From Desulfosporosinus cupriresistens (GTDB lineage: Bacteria > Bacillota > Desulfitobacteriia > Desulfitobacteriales > Desulfitobacteriaceae): DNA of 60,952 nucleotides. Every line of letters begins with the position of its first letter. The stretch's first letter is position 1. Location: the NCBI RefSeq assembly GCF_001707885.1, contig NZ_MASS01000024.1, positions 1-60,952 of the forward strand, given 5' to 3'. Below the pieces are notes generated by a model, which saw only the letters and a program-made list of their open reading frames with translations, was not told the origin of the DNA and searched no databases. The position numbers and the translations under genes were made by a program. Positions 35,022 to 43,365 of the stretch are shown here, piece after piece.

Positions 35022-35222
35022 CTATTTGTCCATAATATGGTTCATGAGGCGCATCGAGCACATTTCCCCGCTCATGGTGCAGCTGTCCTGATGTTCAGGG
35101 GCGGACTCTTTTCGATAGCGCTCTGATCCTGTACTACTTCGATCTTTACCCAGTTTCCCAAAGCCAGCAGCCTGAGCCAAGCGAGCAATTCGAACGGCTT
35201 CTTCAGCAGTGCGTTCACGTTA
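35022..35222 (-). pseudogene. thiG'-'thiC deletion remnant behind thiS
   Basis: Bases 35022-35125 are an almost exact copy of the thiC 3' end at 60240 (same stop region, [18 protein letters not shown] ... M-D-K), but with one cluster Cys changed to Ser (T-M-S-G-E-M-C). Bases 35126-35222 read on the minus strand as a ThiG fragment, [19 protein letters not shown] then, after a frameshift, [10 protein letters not shown]. So a deletion fused an internal piece of thiG to the tail of thiC. Neither part can work. Confidence 0.8.
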
Positions 35223-35423
35223 TTAGCCACCTCCCATAAAAATTAAGATCTCTAAACGGTCGTCAGCGTGTAAAAAAGTACTCTGCCAATGTTCTCGAGT
35301 TAGGATTTTGCCGTTGAGCTCCACGACCGCCGCTTTAAGGGTCACCGCTTTGTTTTCGAGAAACTGGAATACAGTACATTCTGAGAGAATATCCGGTGCT
35401 TCGCCGTTGATAACAATCTGCAT
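35223..35423 (-). CDS. thiS: Sulfur carrier protein ThiS
   Basis: A 66-residue ubiquitin-like protein from ATG 35423 behind AAAGGAGACG. It starts M-Q-I-V-I-N-G-E and ends with the obligatory C-terminal G-G (F-M-G-G-G), which is adenylated and thiocarboxylated to donate sulfur for the thiazole ring. It is under a TPP riboswitch, but its downstream partner thiG is only a remnant here, so it needs a ThiG elsewhere in the genome or it is becoming useless. Confidence 0.88.
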   Translation of the reverse strand: MQIVINGEAPDILSECTVFQFLENKAVTLKAAVVELNGKILTREHWQSTFLHADDRLEILIFMGGG

Positions 35424-35503
35424 CGGTAACGTCTCCTTTCGCTTGTTCACACACGTTTGCTATTATTTCTTGTCTCACTGCCATGGTACCAGGGAGGTTT
35501 AAC

Positions 35504-35541
35504 ATAAAAAAGTGAGAACTGCGGTAAGCAGTTCTCACTTT
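35504..35541 (-). terminator. Riboswitch terminator upstream of thiS
   Basis: On the minus strand AAGTGAGAACTGC and GCAGTTCTCACTT form a 13-bp stem with a 5-nt loop, followed by TTTTTATG. Confidence 0.88.
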
Positions 35542-35565
35542 ATTTCTAGCATAAGTAAAACGATT

Positions 35566-35646
35566 GCTTTCCTCCGCTGGTATTAACCAGATCAGGTTCA
35601 AAGAGATCGAGTTTCCTCATCTCAGCCCCGAAGGGCACCCCTAGCA
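35566..35646 (-). promoter_or_regulatory. TPP riboswitch upstream of thiS
   Basis: Read on the minus strand: TAGGGGTGCCC, GGGGCTGAGATGAGG, GAACCTGATCTGG, TTAATACCAGCG and GGAGGAAAGC. All TPP aptamer segments are intact although the operon behind it is decayed. Confidence 0.96.
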
Positions 35647-35722
35647 AACAAACATATTCAGTTAAGCAGGCATTAATACTTGTCCTGTGTCATTAGTGAT
35701 TTATCCTCACAGCTCTTGGTAG

Positions 35723-36031
35723 TTAAGTTAGGAATAGATCATCCCCGCTTTTTCCGCTCAAACCGGGGTGGCTATCAAATCGTACTGTACCTACTGGAAT
35801 TTTATGTTTTACAGCTTCAACGATTTTTGCCGTTCCAATGTTACCAAACCCTCCGCATAATTCCAACGCCTGAACTCCTTCAGTAACTAGTTGCTGTGCA
35901 AGATTAACAGCTTCCTGATAGTTTTGGACTCCCCGTATAAGTAGGGTTACCTGTGGAGTTTGAATATCCGCCTGATGTTGCGATGGGTCGGCTTGAGGTG
36001 CAAGGAAGATAAAGGCGGCTTTTAAGGACAA
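35723..36031 (-). CDS. Small conserved protein (DUF6506-like)
   Basis: A 102-residue protein from TTG 36031, with GGAGAGGATGTG upstream. It shows a repeated beta-alpha unit with V-Q-A-L-E-L-C-G-G-F-G and V-P-V-G-T-V-R-F, features I associate with DUF6506. The family has no known function. It is upstream of the thiS riboswitch on the same strand, so it is probably a separate short unit. Confidence 0.65.
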   Translation of the reverse strand: MSLKAAFIFLAPQADPSQHQADIQTPQVTLLIRGVQNYQEAVNLAQQLVTEGVQALELCGGFGNIGTAKIVEAVKHKIPVGTVRFDSHPGLSGKSGDDLFLT

Positions 36032-36117
36032 TTAAATCACATCCTCTCCATGTAAAAGTTAATTTGAGATTCACAGAGTAGAACAGGGGAACAAGCAACA
36101 ATGTGATTACAATAAAC

Positions 36118-36173
36118 ATGCAATTCACATGCCAAAACCAAGAAGTTCCTTAGGTTTGGCATGTGAATTGCAT
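36118..36173. repeat. Large inverted repeat (about 21-bp arms)
   Basis: ATGCAATTCACATGCCAAA... (36118-36139) pairs with GGTTTGGCATGTGAATTGCAT (36153-36173) with a single bulged A and a 13-nt loop. No U-tract follows on the plus strand and only TGTTT on the minus strand. It may be a bidirectional barrier or a small mobile palindrome. Confidence 0.7.
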
Positions 36174-36309
36174 TATAAATATAAGAAAGATTAAGAATAA
36201 AAATATAAAAAGAAGATAATACCCATCCTTCGTACTAACTGAAGACTAAAATTGGCCAAATTACTAACGTTTCTTATTGAAAAGAGGTCCTATCCACTGT
36301 TCGATTTTC

Positions 36310-36338
36310 GTCCACTGTTCGAGAATCGAACAGTGGAC
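36310..36338. promoter_or_regulatory. Palindromic AcoR-type upstream activator site
   Basis: GTCCACTGTTCGA and TCGAACAGTGGAC are perfect 13-bp arms around AGA. The core TGTTCG-N5-CGAACA (36316-36332) is the same as the core at 46727-46743. A half-site TGTTCG stands 20 bp upstream. I found no GG-N10-GC promoter between it and the gene at 36378. Confidence 0.6.
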
Positions 36339-36377
36339 ATGATCAATAACTTTAAAATTTAATTAAAGGAGGACTTA

Positions 36378-37439
36378 GTGGTGACGAATTGGCGGCTACT
36401 TGACAATAATCCATTGAATTCGGCTGATCACATGGCTTTAGACGAGGTCCTGCTTGCTTCTCGTAGCACAGGAAAATGCCCTAATACATTGCGATTTCTC
36501 CAATTTTCTCCCCGTTGTGCCCTATTGGGTTTACATCAAGCGGTAGAGTTAGAAATTGATGAGGAATATTGCCAAAGAGAAAGTATTGAAATCAACCGTC
36601 GTATCACAGGAGGGGGAGCAATTTTTTGGGGACCGTCCGAACTAGGATGGGAAATTTATGCAGGTAAAGATTGGCTAGCGGGAAGAAATCTCGATGAGGT
36701 TTATAAACTGTTGTGTAACGTTATGGTTAAAGCTTTGGCCGATCTTGGAGTCAAGGCATTGTTCCGTCCCCGTAACGATATTCAAGTTGGTAATCGTAAG
36801 ATTTGTGGTACAGGGGGGGCAGAATTAGATAATGCCTTTGTCTTCCAGTGTTCTTTACTCGTCGATTTTGACGTTGAGAGCATGGTCAAGGTACTAAAAA
36901 TTCCGTTGGAAAAAATAAGCGATAAAAAAATTAGTGCTGTAGGGGATCGGGTAACGTGGCTTAAAAGAGAGCTTGGTCAGGTTCCAGATATGTCCAAGAT
37001 CAAAGAAGCCATTTGTGCGGCATTCGCATCTGTTATGGATATGCAATTTATTAGGGACGAACTTAATCCATGGGAAGAGACATTATTTCGAGAGAAAAGA
37101 ATGTATTTTCATTCGCCTGAATGGATTTATAAAGTTTGTTTACCAACCGAGGCGGGAGAAATAAAGGAAGCTTGCCTTAAAACACCAGGCGGATTAATCC
37201 GGATGCTTGCCAAGGTGGAGTTAAAGGCACGAGTTTTGAAAAGCGTATTAATTAGCGGGGATTTCTTTACACATAATCCGTCGGTCGTCTTCGAGCTAGA
37301 GGCCCGTTTAAAGGATTGTCCCATGGAAGGGGATAGACTCGAAGAGATAATCAGAGCTTATTTTAAGGCTTACCCGGATCAGATTCCCGGTGTGAGTGCT
37401 CAGGATGTGGAGTCATGTTTACGCAGCGCCTTAAGATGA
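36378..37439 (+). CDS. Lipoate-protein ligase A family protein (1)
   Basis: A 353-residue member of the biotin/lipoate ligase (BPL_LplA_LipB) family. It has R-R-I-T-G-G-G (residues 74-80), the glycine-rich substrate loop, and the active-site lysine K141 in R-K-I-C-G-T-G-G. A C-terminal accessory domain of about 100 residues is present, so it has the form of a full ATP-dependent ligase that attaches free lipoate to lipoyl domains. It could alternatively be a ligase specialised for GcvH-like (LbpA) proteins, as in sulfur-oxidiser sLpl enzymes. The GTG start follows AAAGGAGGA. It overlaps the next flavoprotein by 25 bp, so the two are coupled. Confidence 0.82.
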   Translation: MVTNWRLLDNNPLNSADHMALDEVLLASRSTGKCPNTLRFLQFSPRCALLGLHQAVELEIDEEYCQRESIEINRRITGGGAIFWGPSELGWEIYAGKDWLAGRNLDEVYKLLCNVMVKALADLGVKALFRPRNDIQVGNRKICGTGGAELDNAFVFQCSLLVDFDVESMVKVLKIPLEKISDKKISAVGDRVTWLKRELGQVPDMSKIKEAICAAFASVMDMQFIRDELNPWEETLFREKRMYFHSPEWIYKVCLPTEAGEIKEACLKTPGGLIRMLAKVELKARVLKSVLISGDFFTHNPSVVFELEARLKDCPMEGDRLEEIIRAYFKAYPDQIPGVSAQDVESCLRSALR

Positions 37440-38527
37440 ACGCCGAGTTTGAAATTGACGAGCTTCCTATTTTAGCTAAAGGTGATGTTGTAGTAATCGG
37501 AGCTGGCCCAGCGGGTAGCTCTGCAGCCGCTGCAGCGGCTGCCGGTGGAGCCGCGGTGTTGATGTTGGAAAAAAAAGAGCAGATAGGTATACCAGTTCAA
37601 TGTGCAGAGTATGTACCATTGAGTTTAGTTGCAGAAGTACCTGTTCCAACCGATTGCATTGCTCAAAGGGTTGAAGGTTTCATTACCTATATTAATCGAG
37701 AGCAAGTGGCTCAAACACGGGCACCCGGTTACATACTTAACCGGGATGTCTTTGATCGTTATTTAGCTGAGAGAGCGGTTAAATCTGGGGTTAAGTTATT
37801 CACTAAAGCACAGGCAGTAGCGGTTACGGATCAGGGTGTTATAGTCAATGAACAGGGGAATTTATCCATGGTAAAAGCGAGAATTGTTATAGGGGCGGAT
37901 GGCCCTAAATCTGTAGTAGCCCAGGCAATGCCTTGCCCACCGCAGGTTTTGGCCTATGCTAAGCAAATCACGGTCAAGTTAAGGAAAAGGTCGCCATGGG
38001 CTCAGATTTACTTTAGTCCGTCCATCCCCGGAGGATATGCCTGGCTCTTTCCTAAAAATGATCTGGCAAATGTCGGAGTTAGCATTGATTTGAGTTTAGG
38101 AGGGAATGTAGCAAGAGCTTTAGCGGAATTTCAACAATATTTAATTAAAGAAGGGGTAATTAGTAAAGAAGTAATGAGAACGACTGGAGGAGCGATTCCT
38201 ATCGGAGGGCCGCGGTTAAGGATGCAACAGAAAAACCTAATGTTAGTTGGGGATGCAGCAGGACATACTCATCCAATCAGTGGAGAGGGGATTTTTCCGG
38301 CAATAGTGGCCGGAAAAATAGCGGGTTCTTTAGCTGTTGACAGTATTCGAACGGGTGATCTTATCGTGTTAGCGCAGTATCCTCGGCAGTATTTAACAAG
38401 ATTTGGAGAATTTATAGAAAGGGGTATTAAAAGGAAAGTCGAATATAATATAAATTGGGAAAAGACGGATTTTCCCGTCTTAGTACGAAAAACTTGGTTT
38501 GCATTTTCGGAGTACTTTAAATCTTAG
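37415..38527 (+). CDS. Geranylgeranyl-reductase-family FAD oxidoreductase
   Basis: A 370-residue flavoprotein. The FAD motif V-V-V-I-G-A-G-P-A-G-S-S-A is at about residues 24-36, and the late G-D-A-A-G-H-T-H-P-I-S-G-E-G motif near 280-295 is typical of the geranylgeranyl reductase/FixC-like group. Relatives reduce isoprenoid double bonds in archaeal lipids, chlorophyll or menaquinone. It overlaps the lipoate ligase gene, which suggests a joint role, perhaps on a lipoyl precursor or a quinone; this is speculation. Convergent with the second ligase. Confidence 0.82.
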   Translation: MFTQRLKMNAEFEIDELPILAKGDVVVIGAGPAGSSAAAAAAAGGAAVLMLEKKEQIGIPVQCAEYVPLSLVAEVPVPTDCIAQRVEGFITYINREQVAQTRAPGYILNRDVFDRYLAERAVKSGVKLFTKAQAVAVTDQGVIVNEQGNLSMVKARIVIGADGPKSVVAQAMPCPPQVLAYAKQITVKLRKRSPWAQIYFSPSIPGGYAWLFPKNDLANVGVSIDLSLGGNVARALAEFQQYLIKEGVISKEVMRTTGGAIPIGGPRLRMQQKNLMLVGDAAGHTHPISGEGIFPAIVAGKIAGSLAVDSIRTGDLIVLAQYPRQYLTRFGEFIERGIKRKVEYNINWEKTDFPVLVRKTWFAFSEYFKS

Positions 38528-38560
38528 GCAATATAGTTTAACTGTCATACTTAAGAATTA

Positions 38561-39607
38561 TTACGTCGTTCCAGCAACATTTTTCCCGCTAAGGGTAAGG
38601 GCTAGATTTTTTGCATTAGAGGGGCTTATGGCATGTGCTCCTTTACAGGCTTCATTTAATGTATCAAAATCCATCCTTTTTCCGAGGAGGGAGTATTCCA
38701 ACCGACGCAAAAGTAAAGGAGAAATTAAGCCGTTGGAGTCACTCAAGATAATTTTGGTAATTTGTTGATCAGCAAGGACTAAACGGCAGGTTAATTTAGC
38801 ACCATCAAGAGAGACCTTATATTCTCTGATATAACAGTTTTCCGCTACTTTAATCTCCCGATAGGGGAGGCGGCGCCCGGCTTCCATGAGCCATTCTTTT
38901 GATTGAAACGTAGGGGTGAGTTCGTGGATTTTTTCAAGAACCTGATTGTCTAGTTTAGTTGAAGTAAGTGAGAAGGTTCTTGAGAAGTTAGTTTTGAGCC
39001 TTTCGATAACTTCCTCACTACTTACGGCTCTCCCTATTTCTGACTGTAATGTCGTGAGGTTTGCTTGCATTTGATGTAAATACTCCTGGCGGAAACCCTC
39101 TGAGGGGACACGGATAAGAGAAGACATAACCTCATAATTGAAATCCAGTAGAATGTTTCCTACCAAGACATAACACTCTCCGATTTGACCTGCACCGTTG
39201 CCGGAAATCTTTTTGAAGTTAATAATTAAGTCACAAGGCGAGCGCAACTCCGCCGCCAAGTTGACATCTCGAAGAGTTTGGACTACAGGTTCAAGGAACT
39301 TTCTGTAAAAACGCTCCCGGTTGATGGGGACGTTTGAATTATTTCGGTTAAGGACAATTTGAAAAAAAACCTGTCGGTGGTCTAAATATACCACCCCTCC
39401 TCCAACTTCACGCCGGAAAATCGGGATATTTTGTTCTTTGCAGGTCTGTAAATCGATTTCGCTGCCCACATCCTGATGGAACCCCACACTGACATAAGGT
39501 GTTGCCGGAGTACAGAGAATTAATGCTTCCCGGTTTAGGTGAGCGAGAGCGTGATAAATTACCTGTGATTCAAACCAGGTAACTAGGTTAAGATCGTATA
39601 ATTCCAT
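38561..39607 (-). CDS. Lipoate-protein ligase A family protein (2)
   Basis: About 348 residues from ATG 39607, which has AGGGG upstream; the frame extends further but runs over the promoter. Motifs are R-R-E-V-G-G-G (65-71), and the lysine K133 in F-K-K-I-S-G-N-G-A-G. A C-terminal domain of about 90 residues follows. It is only distantly similar to the ligase at 36378, so the two may serve different acceptors such as AcoC and the GcvH-like proteins. Its own sigma-54 promoter lies directly upstream, which links it to the AcoR regulon. Confidence 0.85.
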   Translation of the reverse strand: MELYDLNLVTWFESQVIYHALAHLNREALILCTPATPYVSVGFHQDVGSEIDLQTCKEQNIPIFRREVGGGVVYLDHRQVFFQIVLNRNNSNVPINRERFYRKFLEPVVQTLRDVNLAAELRSPCDLIINFKKISGNGAGQIGECYVLVGNILLDFNYEVMSSLIRVPSEGFRQEYLHQMQANLTTLQSEIGRAVSSEEVIERLKTNFSRTFSLTSTKLDNQVLEKIHELTPTFQSKEWLMEAGRRLPYREIKVAENCYIREYKVSLDGAKLTCRLVLADQQITKIILSDSNGLISPLLLRRLEYSLLGKRMDFDTLNEACKGAHAISPSNAKNLALTLSGKNVAGTT

Positions 39608-39648
39608 AACGAGTACCCCTAACATAAATTTGCTTTGTAACTCCTTGA

Positions 39649-39666
39649 TGCAAATTCTATGCCAAG
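39649..39666 (-). promoter_or_regulatory. Sigma-54 promoter of the second lipoate ligase gene
   Basis: On the minus strand TTGGCATAGAATTTGCAT has GG (39663-39662) and GC (39651-39650) separated by 10 bp, a -24/-12 match. A half-site TGTTCG lies 110 bp upstream at 39771. In the remaining 39667-39912 nothing else stands out. Confidence 0.75.
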
Positions 39667-39912
39667 GAAAGATGCAGAGTATGCTGCATATAACAGATTC
39701 TACCGGTTTCAACTTTGATATTTTTAGGAGTTAGCTTGCTTATGATGGGTTTAACTGAACTATTACAGGTTGTTCGTAGCCATAGAATAGGGAGATCACG
39801 GATTTCGATTTGTAATTATGCAATGGCCAGTTAATAATTTTCAATGAGAAGGAACTTGTAGCATGTGTAATTGATGATTTCGTAAGCAGAAAGTTTTAGG
39901 AGGTGCTCAAGG

Positions 39913-41883
39913 ATGTCTATGCAATCTGTAAAATGTGTAGAAGATTCGTTAGGGGCGTGGAGAAACTTTATCGAGGGCGGAATGGGCGATGTCGCGGTTA
40001 CACGCTCAGAGATTCTTGAATCGTGGCATCGCTGTAAGAAACATGGTATAAACCCCTATGAGGGCATTGGTAAAAATCCATTGGACCAAGAAAAACTGCA
40101 AAAACTGATTAATCATAACTCGCGATTAGTAGAGGTTGCCAAACCCTTCATGCATACCGTTTACCAAAGTGTCAAGGGTTCAGGATTCATGGTCGTGATT
40201 ACAGATAAGGAAGGTAGGATTTTGCACACTTGCGGAGATTCTGGGATTTTGGATAAGGCTGCAAGTACAATTCGATTCATAAAGGGTACAGACTGGTCAG
40301 AACAGGCAGTGGGAACTAACGCGATCGGGACAGCGTTGGTCATTAATAAGGCCATTCAAATTTCTGGGACTGAACACTTTTGTCAATCGCATCATTACTG
40401 GACATGTTCTGGAGCACCGATTCATAACTCTCTCGGGGAAATTATCGGATGCTTTGATATCTCCGGCCCCGCTGAATGTGTCTATTCTCATACATTTGGT
40501 ATGGTTGTAGCCGCGGCTGAAGCCATAGAAAATCAAATGCGGAAAGAAGAAATACAAGAGGAAAAGAACCGAGCGTATGAACTATTAAGTGCAGCAACTG
40601 AGAGTGTGACTGAAGGCTTACTGGCTATTGATAATGAAGGGCGAATTATTCATCTTAATCCCGCTGCCCAAAAAATATTTGGCTTGAGTGAAAAAATAGA
40701 GTCTGGCCAACTTCTGAAATCAATCCTCGGCCCTAATGAGAAGTTCAGTGAAATGGCCGACCAACTTCTTTGGAAGACGGATGTGGAAATTGTGCATGAT
40801 CAAGGACGGGACCGTATTCATTGTACATGTTCAGCCCGTCCATTCTCTAAGAAGGATGGCTCAATGGCTGGTGTAGTGTTTACCTTGCGGGAAATGAATA
40901 AGGTTCGCCGTTTGGTAAACAGGATGGTAGGAGCTACAGCCCGTTTTTATTGTAAGGATATTATTGGAGAATCTGAGGTTATGAAAAATGCCTTAAAATT
41001 AATACCTGTCGCTGCAAATTCTCGATCCAATGTACTTTTGACAGGAGAAAGCGGTACAGGGAAGGAATTGTTTGCCCAAGCAATTCACAATCACAGCAGT
41101 CGCTCGGAGGGCCCTTTTGTTGCAGTTAATTGTGCAGCCCTGCCACGGGAACTCATTCAGAGTGAACTCTTTGGCTATAATGAAGGAGCCTTTACTGGAG
41201 CAAAACGAGGAGGGAATCCAGGAAAGTTTGAAATGGCCAATGAGGGGACCATCTTTCTGGATGAGATCGGTGATATGCCCATCGAATTGCAGGTAAACCT
41301 ATTGCGGGTTTTGCAGGAACGGAAAGTAACGAGGGTCGGTGGAGAAAAGGTAATTCCTATTAACATCCGGATTATTGCTGCTACCAACAAAGACCTTGTT
41401 AAGGCAGTTAAGGAAGGGCGTTTCCGTCAAGATTTGTATTACCGCTTACATGTCTTAAGCATTCAAATCCCACCCTTAAGAGAGAGAGGGCGAGATATTG
41501 AACTCATAACCTTTCATTTGATCAACGTTTTCTCGGAACACTTAGATAAAGAGATTAAAGGCGTTGAGCCGGAATTCCTTGAGGTCATTTGTAATTATTC
41601 TTGGCCAGGAAATATAAGGGAGTTGCAAAATGCCGTGGAATATGCGATGAATGTGGCTGAAGGGGAATACCTCAGTGTTCACGATTTGCCAAATGACATA
41701 CGCTGTCAGCCTATGTTCATGCAGAATGTTGGAAAAGTAATCTCCTTAACAGAAATTGAGAGAATCACCGTTGAGTCCACGTTCAACAAATTCAATGGTA
41801 ATATCACACAAACAGCAAGAGCATTGGGAATTGGACGCAACACGTTATATGACAAGTTGAGAAAGTTGGGGGTTAGAGCTTAA
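39913..41883 (+). CDS. acoR: Sigma-54-dependent activator AcoR
   Basis: A 656-residue enhancer-binding protein. It has a GAF-type sensor (about 60-210), a PAS domain (about 225-330) and the AAA+ domain (about 355-590) with Walker A G-E-S-G-T-G-K-E, the sigma-54 contact loop G-A-F-T-G-A and Walker [11 protein letters not shown] Fis-type HTH closes it ([16 protein letters not shown]). AcoR proteins activate acetoin catabolism when acetoin is present. Three -24/-12 promoters and TGTTCG palindromes follow downstream, and one faces the other way. ATG 39913 follows TAGGAGG. Confidence 0.95.
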   Translation: MSMQSVKCVEDSLGAWRNFIEGGMGDVAVTRSEILESWHRCKKHGINPYEGIGKNPLDQEKLQKLINHNSRLVEVAKPFMHTVYQSVKGSGFMVVITDKEGRILHTCGDSGILDKAASTIRFIKGTDWSEQAVGTNAIGTALVINKAIQISGTEHFCQSHHYWTCSGAPIHNSLGEIIGCFDISGPAECVYSHTFGMVVAAAEAIENQMRKEEIQEEKNRAYELLSAATESVTEGLLAIDNEGRIIHLNPAAQKIFGLSEKIESGQLLKSILGPNEKFSEMADQLLWKTDVEIVHDQGRDRIHCTCSARPFSKKDGSMAGVVFTLREMNKVRRLVNRMVGATARFYCKDIIGESEVMKNALKLIPVAANSRSNVLLTGESGTGKELFAQAIHNHSSRSEGPFVAVNCAALPRELIQSELFGYNEGAFTGAKRGGNPGKFEMANEGTIFLDEIGDMPIELQVNLLRVLQERKVTRVGGEKVIPINIRIIAATNKDLVKAVKEGRFRQDLYYRLHVLSIQIPPLRERGRDIELITFHLINVFSEHLDKEIKGVEPEFLEVICNYSWPGNIRELQNAVEYAMNVAEGEYLSVHDLPNDIRCQPMFMQNVGKVISLTEIERITVESTFNKFNGNITQTARALGIGRNTLYDKLRKLGVRA

Positions 41884-41933
41884 ACTGGGCTTTAACATAA
41901 TTGATGTGAATGAAGTGCCTGGAAAGCGAACAC

Positions 41934-41950
41934 TGTTCGTTTTTCGGGCA
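41934..41950 (+). promoter_or_regulatory. Putative AcoR site (imperfect)
   Basis: TGTTCG-TTTTT-CGGGCA has the same arm spacing as the perfect sites at 36316 and 46727; an extra CGAACA overlaps at 41927. It is about 150 bp upstream of the sigma-54 promoter at 42081. Confidence 0.55.
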
Positions 41951-42080
41951 TTTTTCATCGTCCGAATACTTTTCTCATAAATTAGTATTGAATAATTTTG
42001 GACTATTTTGAATATATGAGTTTTCCGAAATATGAGCTTCAGTGAGTCAAAAGTAAGTATTATTTAGAGGAGAAAAATAA

Positions 42081-42098
42081 TTGGTATAATATTTGCAA
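42081..42098 (+). promoter_or_regulatory. Sigma-54 promoter upstream of the acetoin reductase
   Basis: TTGGTATAATATTTGCAA: GG at 42083-42084 and GC at 42095-42096, separated by 10 bp. Confidence 0.75.
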
Positions 42099-42136
42099 TC
42101 TTTTGGATAGTGAGTAATTAAAAAGGGAGGGTACTT

Positions 42137-42240
42137 ATGAAATCAGCAGTGTGTTAATGGAAGAAAGATGTTCGAGTTGTAGATGTACCGGAGTCACCTT
42201 CACCGGGTGAAGGGTGGGTAAACGTAAGGGAGCAGTCCTG
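42137..42240 (+). pseudogene. 5' fragment of a butanediol dehydrogenase gene
   Basis: ATGAAATCAGCAGTG and the following 90 bases match the first 35 codons of the intact bdh gene at 44617 (D-V-R-V-V-D-V-P-E-x-P-x-P-G-E-G-W-V). It has a TAA at the seventh codon and ends in TGA. It stands in the leader behind a sigma-54 promoter, where a complete bdh gene must once have been. Confidence 0.8.
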
Positions 42241-42271
42241 AAGACTGCGAGAAATGAGGGAGGAAATGAAC

Positions 42272-43048
42272 ATGAAGCTGAAGGGTAAAGTGGCCATTGT
42301 TACTGGAGCCGGAAGGGGTATCGGGAGAGGAATTGCTTTAAGATTAGCGCAAGACGGGGCTGACGTGGTGGTCAACGATATCAATAGTGAGACGGTGAAC
42401 AAGGTAGTAAAAGAAATTGAAGCATTGGGGAGAAAAGCGTTAGCCATTGTAGCTGATGTCAGCATTGGGGCGGCGGTTTACGCAATGGTGGAACAGGCAG
42501 TAGCGGAATTTGGTAAACTGGACATAATGGTAGCTAACGCCGGCATTGCTCAAGTTAAGCAGGCTATCGAGATCACGGAAGAGGACTGGGACAGGATTTT
42601 CGCCGTAAATACTAAAGGAATCTTTTTATGCGACCAGGCTGCTGCCAAGCAGATGATCAAGCAAAAGAATGGGAAAATAATTAATTGCGCCAGCATAGCC
42701 GGGCATTCCGGGTTTAGCCTGTTGTCTTCCTACAGCGCTACCAAATTTGCGGTAGTCGGATTTACCCAAGCTTTAGCTAAAGAACTGGGGCCTTACGGAA
42801 TTAATGTCAATGCCTATTGCCCGGGAATTGTTGGTACCGATATGTGGGATCTTATCGACGAGAAGATGGGTATTATAACAGGCTTGCCTAAAGGGGAAAC
42901 GTTAAAAAAATACACAGAACTCATAACTCTCGGACGGGTGGAAACGCCAGAGGATGTCGCTTGCTTGGTTTCCTATTTAGCGTCTGCTGACGCCGACTAT
43001 ATGACAGGTCAAGCCATTAATATTTGTGGTGGCATTATAATGAGTTAA
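42272..43048 (+). CDS. budC: Acetoin (diacetyl) reductase, SDR family
   Basis: A 258-residue short-chain dehydrogenase. The cofactor motif T-G-A-G-R-G-I-G-R-G is near residue 10, N-A-G-I-A near 88, and the catalytic Ser and Y-S-A-T-K near 140-157. The segment Y-C-P-G-I-V-G-T-D-M-W-D-L-I-D resembles BudC-type acetoin reductases/meso-2,3-butanediol dehydrogenases. It would interconvert acetoin and 2,3-butanediol with NAD(H). ATG 42272 is chosen because GGGAGGAA stands 8 bp upstream; ATG 42254 and 42266 are in frame. It is placed between a sigma-54 promoter and a duplicated acoR tail. Confidence 0.82.
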   Translation: MKLKGKVAIVTGAGRGIGRGIALRLAQDGADVVVNDINSETVNKVVKEIEALGRKALAIVADVSIGAAVYAMVEQAVAEFGKLDIMVANAGIAQVKQAIEITEEDWDRIFAVNTKGIFLCDQAAAKQMIKQKNGKIINCASIAGHSGFSLLSSYSATKFAVVGFTQALAKELGPYGINVNAYCPGIVGTDMWDLIDEKMGIITGLPKGETLKKYTELITLGRVETPEDVACLVSYLASADADYMTGQAINICGGIIMS

Positions 43049-43110
43049 TATATAGGTTAAGTTAGCTACGATGTAGTTTCTCGGTTGAGAGGTTAACGTT
43101 TTCATAGGTC

Positions 43111-43195
43111 AGCAATACTTTATATGACAAGCTAAAAAAGTTAGGGGTTAGTAAGTGCTCGGGTAACGAACATACTGTTCAGTTCCTGGGCACTT
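43111..43195 (+). repeat. Duplicated acoR 3' end plus downstream region
   Basis: AGCAATACTTTATATGACAAG, AAAAAAGTTAGGGGTTAG and the following CGAACATACTGTTC block match the acoR tail and downstream DNA at 41836-41950. It reads T-L-Y-D-K-L-K-K-L-G-V in the corresponding frame. This shows a partial tandem duplication of the acoR tail plus its regulatory region. Confidence 0.75.
43176..43192 (+). promoter_or_regulatory. Putative AcoR site (degenerate)
   Basis: TGTTCA-GTTCC-TGGGCA, derived from the duplicated region; one arm is decayed. It is about 110 bp upstream of the sigma-54 promoter at 43283. Confidence 0.4.
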
Positions 43196-43282
43196 GTTTT
43201 TAGGGATAGTATATAAAAAGCTGAACACACCTTAATTTAAGTAGTACTTAGAGTTTTTAAAAGAGATTGATAGAATTAAATG

Positions 43283-43300
43283 TTGGCATAAAATTTGCAA
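43283..43300 (+). promoter_or_regulatory. Sigma-54 promoter of the membrane-protein/bdh unit
   Basis: TTGGCATAAAATTTGCAA: GG at 43285-43286 and GC at 43297-43298 separated by 10 bp. Confidence 0.8.
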
Positions 43301-43365
43301 TATTATAGAAAATTGGCTGAACAAATTAACAATAAGGAGGTATTTTTAGAGGAGAAATTAAATCA

